NCBI GenBank assembly: GCA_019233755.1
Contig: JAFAMD010000025.1
Span: 1-64,000, forward strand
Length of the DNA: 64,000 nt
Reading direction: 5' to 3'
Source: Acidobacteriaceae bacterium
GTDB lineage: Bacteria; Acidobacteriota; Terriglobia; Bryobacterales; Bryobacteraceae
In this document: piece by piece, positions 24,682-34,291 of the stretch
Layout: each line of letters starts with the position of its first letter
Numbering within the stretch: the first letter of the stretch is position 1
Translations under genes and position numbers: made by a program
The notes under the pieces: model-generated
Told to the model about the DNA's origin: nothing
Seen by the model: the letters and a program-made list of their open reading frames with translations, nothing else
Databases searched by the model: none

Positions 24682-26088
24682 ATGCTGTATCGGAGCCCGC
24701 TCGGCTTGGTGGTTGCGGGTTTGGTGTGTTTGACCGCACAACACGCATCGGGTCAACAATCCCCCGCTGTCACGGATCAAGTTCCGGTCCATCTGTTGGT
24801 GGAAGCTGGAACGCCGCTCAGGCTATACATCACACAACGCGTCTGGTACCGGGTCGGTGAAAATGTAAACGCGAAATTGATAGAACCGGTTTGGGCGTTC
24901 GACAGGATCGTTATACCTGCAGGGGCGACCGTTCGAGGCCAGGTGGTGAATCTTGATCCGGTCCCCAAAATGGTCCGTGCCCAGGCAGTCGCCGGCGGTG
25001 ACTTTACTCCTCTTAAACGGGCGGAGGTTTCCTTCACGGATATCACGTTTCCCGATGGGCGCAGGTTTTCCCTTCAAACCCGCCGTTCTTTAGGACTCTC
25101 AACAATTTACTCGCCGCCGCGCGCTAAGCCTCAAAGCCAGAAGACAACGCCACACAAAACGAGCAGCGGACGTCAGTTTTTAGAGCGGCAAGTCCAAGCC
25201 CAGGCCAACGCGAGATCGCACGGTCTTTACGATATGGTACGAGGGCCCAATAAAAAGGAGTGGGTGGAAGGCTACGTGCTTTCCAAGCTTCCTTACCATC
25301 CACAGTGGTACCGGACGGGCACTCGCTTCGACGCGGTTTTGGAGAAGCCCCTGGATTTTGGAACGGTGCAGGTGGCTTCTAGCGAATTCGGCCAGGTGGG
25401 CGCTCCGCCGGCGCCTGATTCAGTGGCGCAGATGATGCTTCTTGAGACGATTAGCTCAGCCGATGCGCGTGTTGGAGACAGCATGGTTGGCGTGCTATCC
25501 CAGCCTTTGTTCACGCCCGACCATAAGCTTGTGTTACCTGAAGGCACACGACTGACGGGAAAAATCACCCTGGCTCAACCGGCCAAGTACCTTCATCGTG
25601 GCGGTAAGCTCCGTTTCGCCATTGATGATGTTCAGGTTCCGGCGATCGCCAAAGCCCCTGTCGATGCAGCTTTCCAGCAGAGACCCGAACCTGTTCGAGG
25701 GCAATTAGCCGCCGCTGAAGTAAATCCGCAGGCAGTCAAGGTGGATTCAGAAGGCACGGCGAAGGCTACCGAATCGAAGACCCGGCTGTTACGCCCGGTG
25801 ATAGCAGGTTTGATCGCTGCCAAGACGTTAGACAACGATTCCGGCAAGCAAACGGCCACGGGAAGCGGCAGTCCGAACACGGGTGCTTTGGCCCTGGGCG
25901 GCTTTTCTGGTTTTGGCATATTTGGTACGGCGCTGTCGTTTGGACCGCACCAAATTGGCGAAGTTCTCGGCTTTTACGGATTGGCCTGGTCGGTTTTCAC
26001 GAACGTCATTTCGCGCGGCGGCGAGGTGAAGTTCGAGAAAAATACCAGCATGGCCATCCGCTTCGGAACACCCCCGAAAGGCCGCTGA
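24682..26088 (+). CDS. Exported protein of unknown function
   Basis: About 468 residues. ATG 24682 (MLYRSPLGLVVAGLVCLTA) gives a clean signal peptide ending near ASGQQ; the ATG at 24610 adds unlike residues. Two related beta-rich units follow: one with LRLYITQRVWYRVGENVNAKLIEPVWAFDR (split: LRLYITQRVWYRVGE, NAKLIEPVWAFDR) and PAGATVRGQV, and one with LPEGTRLTGKITLAQPA and GKLRFAIDDVQVP. These recall the PAGT-x-hydrophobic beta repeats of TrbI/VirB10-like envelope proteins, but no transport ATPase or channel gene is near. The C-terminal third is low-complexity and Gly-rich (GGFSGFGIFG). The function is unknown. Confidence 0.6.
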   Translation: MLYRSPLGLVVAGLVCLTAQHASGQQSPAVTDQVPVHLLVEAGTPLRLYITQRVWYRVGENVNAKLIEPVWAFDRIVIPAGATVRGQVVNLDPVPKMVRAQAVAGGDFTPLKRAEVSFTDITFPDGRRFSLQTRRSLGLSTIYSPPRAKPQSQKTTPHKTSSGRQFLERQVQAQANARSHGLYDMVRGPNKKEWVEGYVLSKLPYHPQWYRTGTRFDAVLEKPLDFGTVQVASSEFGQVGAPPAPDSVAQMMLLETISSADARVGDSMVGVLSQPLFTPDHKLVLPEGTRLTGKITLAQPAKYLHRGGKLRFAIDDVQVPAIAKAPVDAAFQQRPEPVRGQLAAAEVNPQAVKVDSEGTAKATESKTRLLRPVIAGLIAAKTLDNDSGKQTATGSGSPNTGALALGGFSGFGIFGTALSFGPHQIGEVLGFYGLAWSVFTNVISRGGEVKFEKNTSMAIRFGTPPKGR

Positions 26089-26136
26089 TCCGTTTCCGGA
26101 CAGCCCCTACCTGAACCCACCGCCGGCCTTTCGCTT

Positions 26137-26643
26137 CTATCGGGTTGAAGGTTTCATCTTGAGTGCGGCTTGGTCGAAGGTGGTGACCTGCGCGGCCATC
26201 AGCCCATCGTGTGTCTCGTACGCATCGGCACCGCGGTAGGGCTCCGCAAGAAACGGAGCGTCGGCGCGCCATTGTACATTCACCGTTTCTCCCACGACGA
26301 AGATGTGTTCGGGTGTCACCTTCAGGCCGCAGGTTCCGCCCTGAGAAGGTGGCGTAACGACTTTGGCGAACATTTCGCCAAGCGCTTTCCGGCCGCGCAC
26401 AACGGAACCGTTGGGCGAGAAGAACTCGACGTTATCCGGAAACTGCGCCATCAGACGATTCCAGTCGCAGGCATTGAAAGCCGCCAGATGCTCTCCCACC
26501 ACCTTCTCCGGCGTAGGCTGCCTCTTGCGCGGCGGAAGAGGAGATGTTTGTCCGCCAACAAAAGGCACCGCGGCCAGGAGTAGTGCGGCAGGTACAAAGA
26601 GGAGGGTTGTTTTTGTCACGCTTCGAGAAACCATCATCGTCAA
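26137..26643 (-). CDS. Exported SnoaL/NTF2-like protein
   Basis: 168 residues with a signal peptide (LLFVPAALLLAAVPFVGG). The domain has the cone-shaped NTF2-like fold pattern: VVGEHLAAFNACDWNRLMAQFPDN (split: VVGEHLAAFNACDWNRLM), VEFFSPNGSVVRGRKALGEMF, HIFVVGETVNVQWRADAP and YETHDGLMAAQVTTFD. Members include ketosteroid-isomerase-like enzymes and binding proteins; no catalytic set is evident. The gene converges with the exported protein at 24682 (49-base gap) and is otherwise isolated. Confidence 0.7.
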   Translation of the reverse strand: MTMMVSRSVTKTTLLFVPAALLLAAVPFVGGQTSPLPPRKRQPTPEKVVGEHLAAFNACDWNRLMAQFPDNVEFFSPNGSVVRGRKALGEMFAKVVTPPSQGGTCGLKVTPEHIFVVGETVNVQWRADAPFLAEPYRGADAYETHDGLMAAQVTTFDQAALKMKPSTR

Positions 26644-26833
26644 GATAGCCGATCGCTTGAACGTGAACCCACCTCAGCATAGCCCGCTAGCGCGTGCGGC
26701 GCCGGTCGTGATAGGTTCTGCTTGTGGGTGCTGGCCGGAATCGCAGTGCGGCCTGAAAAACACGGTGAACGTGCAGCCGGTCTTTGGGCGCCCGTCCAGT
26801 CACTTCTACCAGGATCGTTGCATCTAGACAAAT

Positions 26834-27784
26834 ATGCAAAAACGCAAACTCGGTCATTCGAGATTGGAGGTCTCGCCGCTTTGTTTTGGGGGTAATGTTT
26901 TTGGATGGACCGCAGACGAGGCTACGTCCTTTCAATTACTCGACGCCTTCGTCGACGCCGGATTCAATTTCATAGATACCGCTGATGTGTACTCGCGGTG
27001 GATTCAAGGAAACAAAGGAGGCGAGTCGGAAACCATCATCGGGCGTTGGCTGAAGCGGAGCGGTAAGCGGAATAAGATTGTCCTCGCGACGAAGGTTGGA
27101 AGCGAAATGGGGCCCGCGAAAAAAGGCCTTTCGAAGAAATACATTCTACGCGCCGTGGAAGACTCGCTCCGCCGGCTCCAGACGGACTTCATCGATCTCT
27201 ACCAATCGCATACCGATGACACAAGTGCTCCGGTCGAAGAGACGCTCGCTGCGTATGGGGAATTAATTAGGCAGGGGAAAATCCGGGCGATTGGCGCGTC
27301 GAACTACAGTCCGGAAAGGCTTTCCGCAGCGTTACGCGCAAGCAAACAGCACGGTCTTCCAAGGTATGAAAGCCTGCAGCCGCTTTACAACTTGTACGAT
27401 CGAAGCGACTATGAGGGGGCGCTCGAGACCGTGTGCCTGGCGAATGGATTGGGCGTGATTCCGTACTTTTCGCTGGCGAGCGGATTCCTGACAGGCAAGT
27501 ACCGGTCAGAGGATGATCTGAAGGACAGTTCACGAGGGCAGTTCGTGAGGAAGTATCTGAACGACCGCGGTCAGCGGATTCTCGGGGCGCTCGATGAAAT
27601 TTCGAAGGACTATGATTCAACACCGGCGAAGGTTTCGCTGGCGTGGCTTATGGCACGGCCGGGTGTTACCGCCCCAATCGCCAGCGCCAGTAACTTAAAA
27701 CAAATGCGAGATCTGTTCGACGCTACGAAACTCAAGTTGGACAATTCCGCGATTGAGCGGCTCGATCAGGCAAGCGGCGCCTGA
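26834..27784 (+). CDS. Aldo/keto reductase
   Basis: 316 residues with the full AKR signature: FNFIDTADVYSRW (catalytic Asp and Tyr), VLATKVGSEMG (Lys), DFIDLYQSHTDD (His), GKIRAIGASNYSPERL, and the NADPH-binding end APIASASNLKQMRDL. Likely an NADPH-dependent carbonyl reductase of the YajO/MocA-like branch, cytoplasmic. The start MQKRKLGHSRLEVSPL is canonical for the family. The closest neighbours do not suggest a substrate. Confidence 0.9.
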   Translation: MQKRKLGHSRLEVSPLCFGGNVFGWTADEATSFQLLDAFVDAGFNFIDTADVYSRWIQGNKGGESETIIGRWLKRSGKRNKIVLATKVGSEMGPAKKGLSKKYILRAVEDSLRRLQTDFIDLYQSHTDDTSAPVEETLAAYGELIRQGKIRAIGASNYSPERLSAALRASKQHGLPRYESLQPLYNLYDRSDYEGALETVCLANGLGVIPYFSLASGFLTGKYRSEDDLKDSSRGQFVRKYLNDRGQRILGALDEISKDYDSTPAKVSLAWLMARPGVTAPIASASNLKQMRDLFDATKLKLDNSAIERLDQASGA

Positions 27785-27871
27785 GCTGTCCACCAAGCAA
27801 ATTCGACGGAACAAACCGGGTAGGCTATGCGTACAGAAATTCCAGTACACGGCCTGCCCGGAGTCTTTTTT

Positions 27872-30367
27872 ATGAGCTTTTACAGCGAGCTTCGTCATTG
27901 CTTGCGAGGGTTGGCAAAAGCCCCGCTCTTTACCTCGGTCGCGGTGATCTCACTTGCCCTGGGCATCGGTGCCAACACCGCGGTGTTCAGCCTGGTCAAT
28001 CAGGTCGTTCTTCGCCTTCTTCCTGTCCAGGAACCGGAACGCTTGGTTCAGTTGAAGGAAGTAGGTGAGTTCTACGGATCTAATACCGGCATGAACTCGC
28101 TCTCCTATCCGATCTACAAATACTTCAGCGACCAAAACACTGTGTTCAGCGGTATGCTATGCCGGCACAGAACGTCGTTCAGTATGAGCTTCGGCGGCCA
28201 CAGCGAGCGCGTTGCCGGAGAACTGGTTTCGGGTACATATTTTCCGGTGCTCGGAGTGACCCCAGCACTCGGGCGCGTATTCGCGCCGGCTGATGACCGG
28301 TCTCGCGGCGGCGAGCCGTTCGCCGTTCTTGGCTATGCCTATTGGCAATCGCGCTTCGCTGGGGACCCGGGCATTGTCGGCAAAGAGATCCTGGTGAACA
28401 ATCACCGGTTGACGGTTGTGGGTATTGCCGCGCGGGGTTTTTCAGGCACGGAACCGCTCTTCGAGTCACAAATCTTCGTGCCGATGATGATGGCGAAGGA
28501 ACTCACACAGGAAGAGAAGCCGTTCGATGACGACGGAAGGCGATGGGTTCAAGTCTTTGCGCGCCTCAAGCCGGGAGTGAAAATTCCGGCCGCCAAAGCA
28601 TCGCTCGAGCCGATATTCCACCGCATCCTTGCCATGGAGGTCCAGCAACCTTGGTTCGCCCATGCGTCCATCTACGCGCGCCAGCAATTCCTGAAGTTGA
28701 AGCTCGATGTTTTCCCCGGCGGGGGAGGCCAGTCGACCGCGCGCGTTTTCCTGACTGCGCCTTTGTGGGCGATGGCGGGTATGGTTGGCTTGGTGTTACT
28801 GATCGCCTGCGCGAACGTCGCCAACCTGATGATCGCGCGCGGCACATCGCGGCAAAAAGAAATCGCGATTCGTCTCGCTTTGGGTGCCACTCGGAAACGA
28901 ATAGCCTCGCAGCTCCTGTTGGAAGCGCTGCTGCTATCGTTCACGGGCGGCGCCATAGCGCTGGCGGTATTGGTGTGGACGATCGGGCTGCTCAACGGCT
29001 TGTTGCCGCAGATGGATCCGCCGGTGAAATTCGAGATTGCGCCCGATGTTCGCGTTCTGTGTTTCACCTTTGCCGCGGCGGTGATATCGGCAATCATATT
29101 CGGCCTGATTCCGGCAATTCAGACAACCCGGCCGGATGTTGCACCCACTTTGAAGGACCAGACAACCGCGGCGGCCGGCGGCGGACAGGCGATCTGGCGA
29201 AAGCTGCTCGTATGTGCACAGGTCAGCCTCTCCCTGATGCTTTTGATTGGAGCCGGCTTGTTTGTCGGCACCTTGAAGAATCTGAAAAATCTCAATCCTG
29301 GCTTCGAGGTGAATAATCTGCTCTCGTTCGAGGTGAATCCGATCTCGAGCGGCTACGACACGCCTCGCACGAAGCTGTTTTATAAGCAACTGCAAGAGAA
29401 ACTGGCGGGAGTGCCGGGCATACACGGGGTAGCGCTTGCCATGGTTGCGCCCTTGTCGTTCGATGAATGGGATGATTCCATCACCGTAGAGGGGCATGTC
29501 GCCAAACCGGGCGAGGATACGAGTTCCTGGATGAACTATGTTTCTCCCGGGTATTTCGCGACGCTCAAGATTCCCGTTTTGAGCGGGCGCGACTTCAGCG
29601 ATAGGGATACTTCCGCAACGTCAAAGGTGGCCGTGGTGAACGAGAAGTTTGCCCGGTACTATTTCGGCAGCCGGAGTGCGATCGGGCGCCATCTCGGCAT
29701 GAGCGATAATCCCGGTACCAAGACCGACATCGAAATTGTCGGCGTGGTACGCGATACGAAGTACCAGAACATGCGCGACGATCCCCCGCGCGAAACCTAC
29801 ATACCGTATCTTCAGTTCGATTTTGCAACCGGCATGACGGTTTATGTGCGCACGCACCTGGACTCGACGCAAATGTTCCCGGTACTCCGATCGGTGGTGC
29901 AGAAGTTGGATTCAAATCTGCCGGTATATGACATGAAGACTGAAACGCGGCAAGTGGATGACGTTCTCGTAGTGGAGAGACTGGTCGCCAGCCTGTCCAC
30001 CGCATTCGGGATTCTTGCGACCATTCTTGCGGCGGTCGGGCTCTATGGCGTCATGGCGTTTCTGGTAACCAGGCGCACTCGGGAAATCGGAATCCGCATG
30101 GCCCTGGGAGCATTGACGGGCGATGTCATGTGGATCGTGATGCGGGAAGTATTGCTGCTCGTGGTTATGGGCATTGCAATTGGACTGCCTCTGGCGCTGC
30201 TCGGTCTCCGGCTTGTGAAGAGCCAGCTTTACGGACTGTCGCCGTATGATCCCGCGACTATTCTGCTTGGCATAGCGGGAATTCTTGCGGTAGCTGCGCT
30301 CTCAGGCTATCTTCCGGCGCGCCGGGCCACGCAGGTGGACCCGATTACGGCCCTGCGATACGAATGA
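27872..30367 (+). CDS. ADOP-type MacB/FtsX permease
   Basis: About 831 residues. ATG 27872 has GGAG about 9 bases upstream; an earlier ATG at 27827 adds 15 residues. It follows the acidobacterial duplicated orphan permease plan: an N-terminal helix (SVAVISLALGIGANTAVFSLVNQVVL, split: SVAVISLALGIGANTAVFS), a periplasmic MacB_PCD domain, three FtsX helices (VGLVLLIACANVANLMIARG), a second periplasmic domain (LLSFEVNPISSGYDTPR) and a second FtsX set ending GYLPARRATQVDPITALRYE. No ABC ATPase gene adjoins it, usual for ADOP proteins. Probably a mechanotransmission or export permease; the cargo is unknown. Confidence 0.88.
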   Translation: MSFYSELRHCLRGLAKAPLFTSVAVISLALGIGANTAVFSLVNQVVLRLLPVQEPERLVQLKEVGEFYGSNTGMNSLSYPIYKYFSDQNTVFSGMLCRHRTSFSMSFGGHSERVAGELVSGTYFPVLGVTPALGRVFAPADDRSRGGEPFAVLGYAYWQSRFAGDPGIVGKEILVNNHRLTVVGIAARGFSGTEPLFESQIFVPMMMAKELTQEEKPFDDDGRRWVQVFARLKPGVKIPAAKASLEPIFHRILAMEVQQPWFAHASIYARQQFLKLKLDVFPGGGGQSTARVFLTAPLWAMAGMVGLVLLIACANVANLMIARGTSRQKEIAIRLALGATRKRIASQLLLEALLLSFTGGAIALAVLVWTIGLLNGLLPQMDPPVKFEIAPDVRVLCFTFAAAVISAIIFGLIPAIQTTRPDVAPTLKDQTTAAAGGGQAIWRKLLVCAQVSLSLMLLIGAGLFVGTLKNLKNLNPGFEVNNLLSFEVNPISSGYDTPRTKLFYKQLQEKLAGVPGIHGVALAMVAPLSFDEWDDSITVEGHVAKPGEDTSSWMNYVSPGYFATLKIPVLSGRDFSDRDTSATSKVAVVNEKFARYYFGSRSAIGRHLGMSDNPGTKTDIEIVGVVRDTKYQNMRDDPPRETYIPYLQFDFATGMTVYVRTHLDSTQMFPVLRSVVQKLDSNLPVYDMKTETRQVDDVLVVERLVASLSTAFGILATILAAVGLYGVMAFLVTRRTREIGIRMALGALTGDVMWIVMREVLLLVVMGIAIGLPLALLGLRLVKSQLYGLSPYDPATILLGIAGILAVAALSGYLPARRATQVDPITALRYE

Positions 30368-30519
30368 ATCACGGCGCTTAGCAACGATGTACTTGCGCAC
30401 TTGGGCATGCAGGCAGCCCCGGTCAAAGAGTAAGAAGTCAACGCGCAAATGAGAGTGAGAAACGAGGAAAGCTGGTGCGTACTTGAAGAGCATGGAAGTA
30501 CAATGCCCTAGACAAAAGT

Positions 30520-31713
30520 ATGTTCACTGCCACAGCCGACCTGATTCTTCCCAGCACCGTTACCGGATCGTTTCCCCGTCCACGCTGGTTCGACGTGAGT
30601 ATGTGGGGCCGTCCGCTCGATACGTGCATGCTCGATATTCGCTTCCGTGAGAAGTTTCAGGATGCCATAGCCGTCATGGTCAGCGACCAGGAGCGCGCTG
30701 GGCTCGACATCCTCACGCATGGCGACTTCCACCTTGACGAAGACATGGCAGGCCGCGCCTGGCATCACTATCCGCTGCAGCGCTGGGCAGGCTTTGAAGG
30801 GGACCACCTGCAGCCTGAAGAAACGACGGCGCCGTGGCTCCACTACCCGCCCGGGACGTTGCTCAACGAGATCTATACCGGTTGGCGCTGGCCGCATGTA
30901 GTCGACAAAATAGAGCACCGGGCACTCGACTACCCAAAGCTGTGGCGCCTTGCTCAGGGAAGAACGCGCAAGGTGGTCAAGTTCGGCACCTGCTGCTCTC
31001 AGGTGATGGCGCTATTCCTCGATATTCATACGCCCAAATACAAGGACAAGCGCCAGGTGATCTGGGATATGGCGGAAGCGATGAACAAGGAACTGCTGGC
31101 GCTGCGGCAAGCGGGCTGCACGTGCATCCAGATTGAAGAACCCACGTTCCACTTCATGGCGAACACCTACGGTAAGCACCATGAGGAAGTGAAGTTCATG
31201 GTCGATGCTTTTAACCGTGAGGTCCAGGGGCTCGACGACGTGGAGTTGTGGATTCACACCTGCTGGGGAAATCCGAACATGCAGCGCGTGATGGAGGACA
31301 CAAGCTACGCCAACTCAATGGAAATCTATCTCGAACAGTGCCGGGGCGACGTTTGGACGCTCGAGATGAAAGACCGCAATCAGAAGGATCTCGAGCTGTT
31401 TGAGCCGTTCAAACATGATCTCAAGAAGAAGATCTGCATTGGTGCGGTCAGCCATCGCTCGCTGCAGGCTGACACGCCGGAAGACGTGGCAGGCGAAATC
31501 CGCAAGGCTCTGAAGTACATCCCGCCCGATCGCCTCATTGTGTCGAGCGACTGCGGCTTTGGACGTCAAGGCTGCAACCGCGAGATCGCATTCTATAAGG
31601 CGAGTGCGATTGCACAGGGCTGTAACATCGTGCGGCGCGAACTCGGGCTGCCGACAACCCGGGTACCGGCTGCCGATCCGACGCTTCAGATCGATCTAGT
31701 GCCCGGCCGCTGA
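30520..31713 (+). CDS. Short MetE-like (cobalamin-independent methionine synthase C-terminal) protein
   Basis: 397 residues, about half the length of classical MetE, comprising only the catalytic barrel. Motifs: STVTGSFPRP at the start, CIQIEEPTF, WIHTCWGNP (His and Cys Zn ligands) and VSSDCGFGRQGCNRE (third Zn ligand and end of the family). Such core enzymes use a methylated donor other than pentaglutamyl folate, or belong to zinc-dependent alkyltransferases such as CoM transferases. GTG/ATG choices are unambiguous: ATG 30520. No methionine-type riboswitch could be recognised in the 150 bases upstream. The substrate is uncertain. Confidence 0.8.
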   Translation: MFTATADLILPSTVTGSFPRPRWFDVSMWGRPLDTCMLDIRFREKFQDAIAVMVSDQERAGLDILTHGDFHLDEDMAGRAWHHYPLQRWAGFEGDHLQPEETTAPWLHYPPGTLLNEIYTGWRWPHVVDKIEHRALDYPKLWRLAQGRTRKVVKFGTCCSQVMALFLDIHTPKYKDKRQVIWDMAEAMNKELLALRQAGCTCIQIEEPTFHFMANTYGKHHEEVKFMVDAFNREVQGLDDVELWIHTCWGNPNMQRVMEDTSYANSMEIYLEQCRGDVWTLEMKDRNQKDLELFEPFKHDLKKKICIGAVSHRSLQADTPEDVAGEIRKALKYIPPDRLIVSSDCGFGRQGCNREIAFYKASAIAQGCNIVRRELGLPTTRVPAADPTLQIDLVPGR

Positions 31714-31910
31714 AGCGGCGGCAAGCGCCGTGCTGGGCCTGCCTGGCCTCCGAAGACTACCGCGAATTCCGCAGTCCTAACTGTCGAGTTGCAAGAGAAA
31801 ACTTTGTATCGGTCGCGCCTCGTGGTCACTTCTAAGCGCTGTAAAATCGATGAGTCCGGCTTCAACCCTTCGATTCACCAGGGGCGTCTCCGACGTCAGA
31901 TATTGAATCT

Positions 31911-33149
31911 ATGGAGCAGACGAGGATACCGGTTGCCCCGTCACAAGAGAGCGACGCCCCTCTAAGCGAAACTGGCTCCGCCGTCGTCGATCACTTCTCT
32001 TTGGTTCATGGTGGGCTAATTTACCGGTTCGAGGTCGCACTCGGGGTGGCCCTGCCGGATCGGTCAGGTGTCACGAAAAGGGCCCTCCTAGCCATACTGC
32101 TGACCTGGTTGCCGCTTCTGGTACTTTCGCTAGCTCAAGGACTAGCATTCGGGGAAAGAGTTCAAGTTCCTTTCTTATATGACTTTGCTGCGAATATCCG
32201 TTTCCTGATCGCGCTGCCGTTGCTGATTCTGGCTGAGCCAATCATCGATCCAAAAATCACCCATGCAGCCAGGTATTTCGTTACTTCACGGCTGATCGGC
32301 GCTGAGGAGTTGCCGAAGTTCGAAGAACAGCTCCAGGAGATTACGAAACTGCGGGATGCGATCCTGCCCACAGTACTCCTGATCCTTGTAGCGTTCCTTC
32401 CTTCACTGTGGATGAAAGGCACTTGGCAGCTCGGTCAAGCGTTAACGAACTGGCACACGGTGGGTTCGCAATCAGGGAACGCTTTGAGCCTTGCCGGCTG
32501 GTGGCATGCGTTCATCAGCCTGCCTCTCTTTCGCCTGATTCTGTTTCGATGGCTGTGGTTGATCGTTGTTTGGGCATTTCTTTTGCGGCGAATCTCCAGA
32601 ATGGGCCTCCGGTGCATTCCCTCCCATCCAGACCGGGCCGCCGGGCTCGGTTTCTTAACCGAAGTGCAGTCGTTCTTTGGCTTAATTGCGTTTTCTGCTT
32701 CAGTGGCGGTCACGGGCGGCTTGGCAAATGCAGTCGCTTACCGCGGGCAAACTCTATCCGATTTGAAAATCCAGATGATTACCTTCTGCGTATTGATGGT
32801 GATTCTCCTGGCTTCGCCTCTCCTCGTTCTGACGCCAAGATTGCTTAAGGCGAAGCACGAAGCGGTGTTTGATTACGGCGCGCTCGGTACCACATACGCT
32901 CAATCTTTCGACACAAAGTGGATTCACGGAAATCCGCCGCAGCGTGAAGAACTTTTGGGAACTCCGGATCTTCAGTCTTTAGCGGATTTGGCGAACAGCT
33001 TCAGCGTGATCGATGAGATGAAGGCAGTCCTGATTGATAAGAAGATTCTGCTACGCCTGGCCATTCCGGTAGTACTGCCCATGATTCCGCTTCTGGTCAT
33101 AGGAGCTCCAGCGGACGCGCTCATTCGCGTTCTTAAGTTGCTTGTATGA
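31911..33149 (+). CDS. Multi-pass membrane protein of unknown function
   Basis: 412 residues with about six hydrophobic segments: LLAILLTWLPLLVLSLAQGL, FLIALPLLILAEPIIDP, ILPTVLLILVAFLPSLW, the pair around LFRWLWLIVVWAFLLRRISR, MITFCVLMVILLASPLLVL and VVLPMIPLLVIGAPA. A soluble loop with SLADLANSFSVIDEMKAVLIDKK lies before the last helix. HPDRAAGLGFL between helices is notable and conserved-looking. No known transporter or enzyme motif is recognised. It stands alone, with about 200 bases upstream and a LysR gene downstream. Confidence 0.6.
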   Translation: MEQTRIPVAPSQESDAPLSETGSAVVDHFSLVHGGLIYRFEVALGVALPDRSGVTKRALLAILLTWLPLLVLSLAQGLAFGERVQVPFLYDFAANIRFLIALPLLILAEPIIDPKITHAARYFVTSRLIGAEELPKFEEQLQEITKLRDAILPTVLLILVAFLPSLWMKGTWQLGQALTNWHTVGSQSGNALSLAGWWHAFISLPLFRLILFRWLWLIVVWAFLLRRISRMGLRCIPSHPDRAAGLGFLTEVQSFFGLIAFSASVAVTGGLANAVAYRGQTLSDLKIQMITFCVLMVILLASPLLVLTPRLLKAKHEAVFDYGALGTTYAQSFDTKWIHGNPPQREELLGTPDLQSLADLANSFSVIDEMKAVLIDKKILLRLAIPVVLPMIPLLVIGAPADALIRVLKLLV

Positions 33150-33279
33150 AGCACTTCTGATACGGCAATCCCGTCATTCCTGAAATAGGCCCACGAAAAC
33201 GCTGCTGATTGTGGAGGGGAATCTGCGCAACGGCTCTGGTGGGTACTATTGCCGCGTGGTTTCCGCGGATAATCGTCAC

Positions 33280-34224
33280 GTGGCCCAGTTAGAAAACTTC
33301 AGACTGAAGGTCTTTCGCAAGGTTGCTGAGCAGCTCAGCTTTCGCAAGGCGGCGGAGCAGTTGTTCCTCACCCAACCTGCTGTCACGCTTCAGATCAAAG
33401 CACTCGAAGACGATCTCGGCGTGCGCCTCTTTGATCGCGTCGCCGGCCGCGTCTTTCTTACCAGGCAGGGTGCGCTCCTGCTGCGCTATGCACAGCAGAT
33501 TTCAGCCATCGTCGCAGAGGCTGAGCAGGAAGTCATGGCCGAAGAAGGCCACTTGTCTGGAGAACTAGCCCTCGGCGTTTCCTCGACCATCGCGCAGTAT
33601 GTTCTTCCGCGGCTTATCGCTGCCTTTCTCGCCGAAAATCCGCGTGTCCAGCTTTTGCTGCACAGTGGCAATACCGATGAGATCGTCCAATTCCTCCTCC
33701 AGGACAAGGTTTCTGTCGGCCTCATCGAAGGGCCGGCCCGCGACCGGGCTGTGCACACTGAGCCCTTCATGCAGGACGAGTTGGTCTTGATCACCCCACC
33801 GGATTTCGAATCTGATCGTTTGTCGCGCGATCAACTCCTGGGATCAAATCTCCTCATGCGCGAACAGGGCTCTGGCTCTCGCCGCGTAGTCGAGGCGGCT
33901 CTTGAGAAGGCCGGCCTCAAGCTCAAGTCCTTCAAATACGTGATGGACCTCGATTCCACCGAAGCCATCAAGTCTGCCGTGGAAGCAGGATTAGGTATCG
34001 CTTTCGTTTCACGCTGGGCTATCTCCAAAGAGCTGCAGCTAGGTGCGCTGAAAGTAGCTCCGGTCGCAGGTCTCAGGGTCACGCGCCATTTTTCCCTCAT
34101 TTCGCGCACCGGACCCGAACCGCACGGTCCGGCGGGCGCATTCCGGGCGTTCGCGCTCGAGCGCGCTCGGCTTCTCTCCGAAGCGCCGCTAACCCAACGC
34201 CCGTCAGGCACTTCCATCCGATAA
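33280..34224 (+). CDS. LysR-family transcriptional regulator
   Basis: About 314 residues. The HTH is clear: LENFRLKVFRKVAEQLSFRKAAEQL then FLTQPAVTLQIKALEDDLGVRLFDR (quoted in pieces: SFRKAAEQLFLTQPAVTLQI, LGVRLFDR). The effector domain follows (ELALGVSSTIAQYVLPRLI, GLIEGPARDRAVH, AVEAGLGIAFVSRWAI). GTG 33280 (MAQLENF) fits the family start; GTG 33211 would add 23 unlike residues. It precedes the YeiH-like permease by 67 bases on the same strand. LysR genes commonly sit beside YeiH genes and control them, so it probably regulates that gene. Confidence 0.85.
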   Translation: MAQLENFRLKVFRKVAEQLSFRKAAEQLFLTQPAVTLQIKALEDDLGVRLFDRVAGRVFLTRQGALLLRYAQQISAIVAEAEQEVMAEEGHLSGELALGVSSTIAQYVLPRLIAAFLAENPRVQLLLHSGNTDEIVQFLLQDKVSVGLIEGPARDRAVHTEPFMQDELVLITPPDFESDRLSRDQLLGSNLLMREQGSGSRRVVEAALEKAGLKLKSFKYVMDLDSTEAIKSAVEAGLGIAFVSRWAISKELQLGALKVAPVAGLRVTRHFSLISRTGPEPHGPAGAFRAFALERARLLSEAPLTQRPSGTSIR

Positions 34225-34291
34225 GCCCAACTAATCGCTAATTAGAATTGCTGCTTGGACACGTGGCCGTCCGTACCGGCAAACTCTTGTC

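Noticed and set aside
30368-30519. Possible methionine-type riboswitch before the MetE-like gene
   Set aside because: No SAM, SAH or cobalamin riboswitch core could be recognised, and hairpins are weak.
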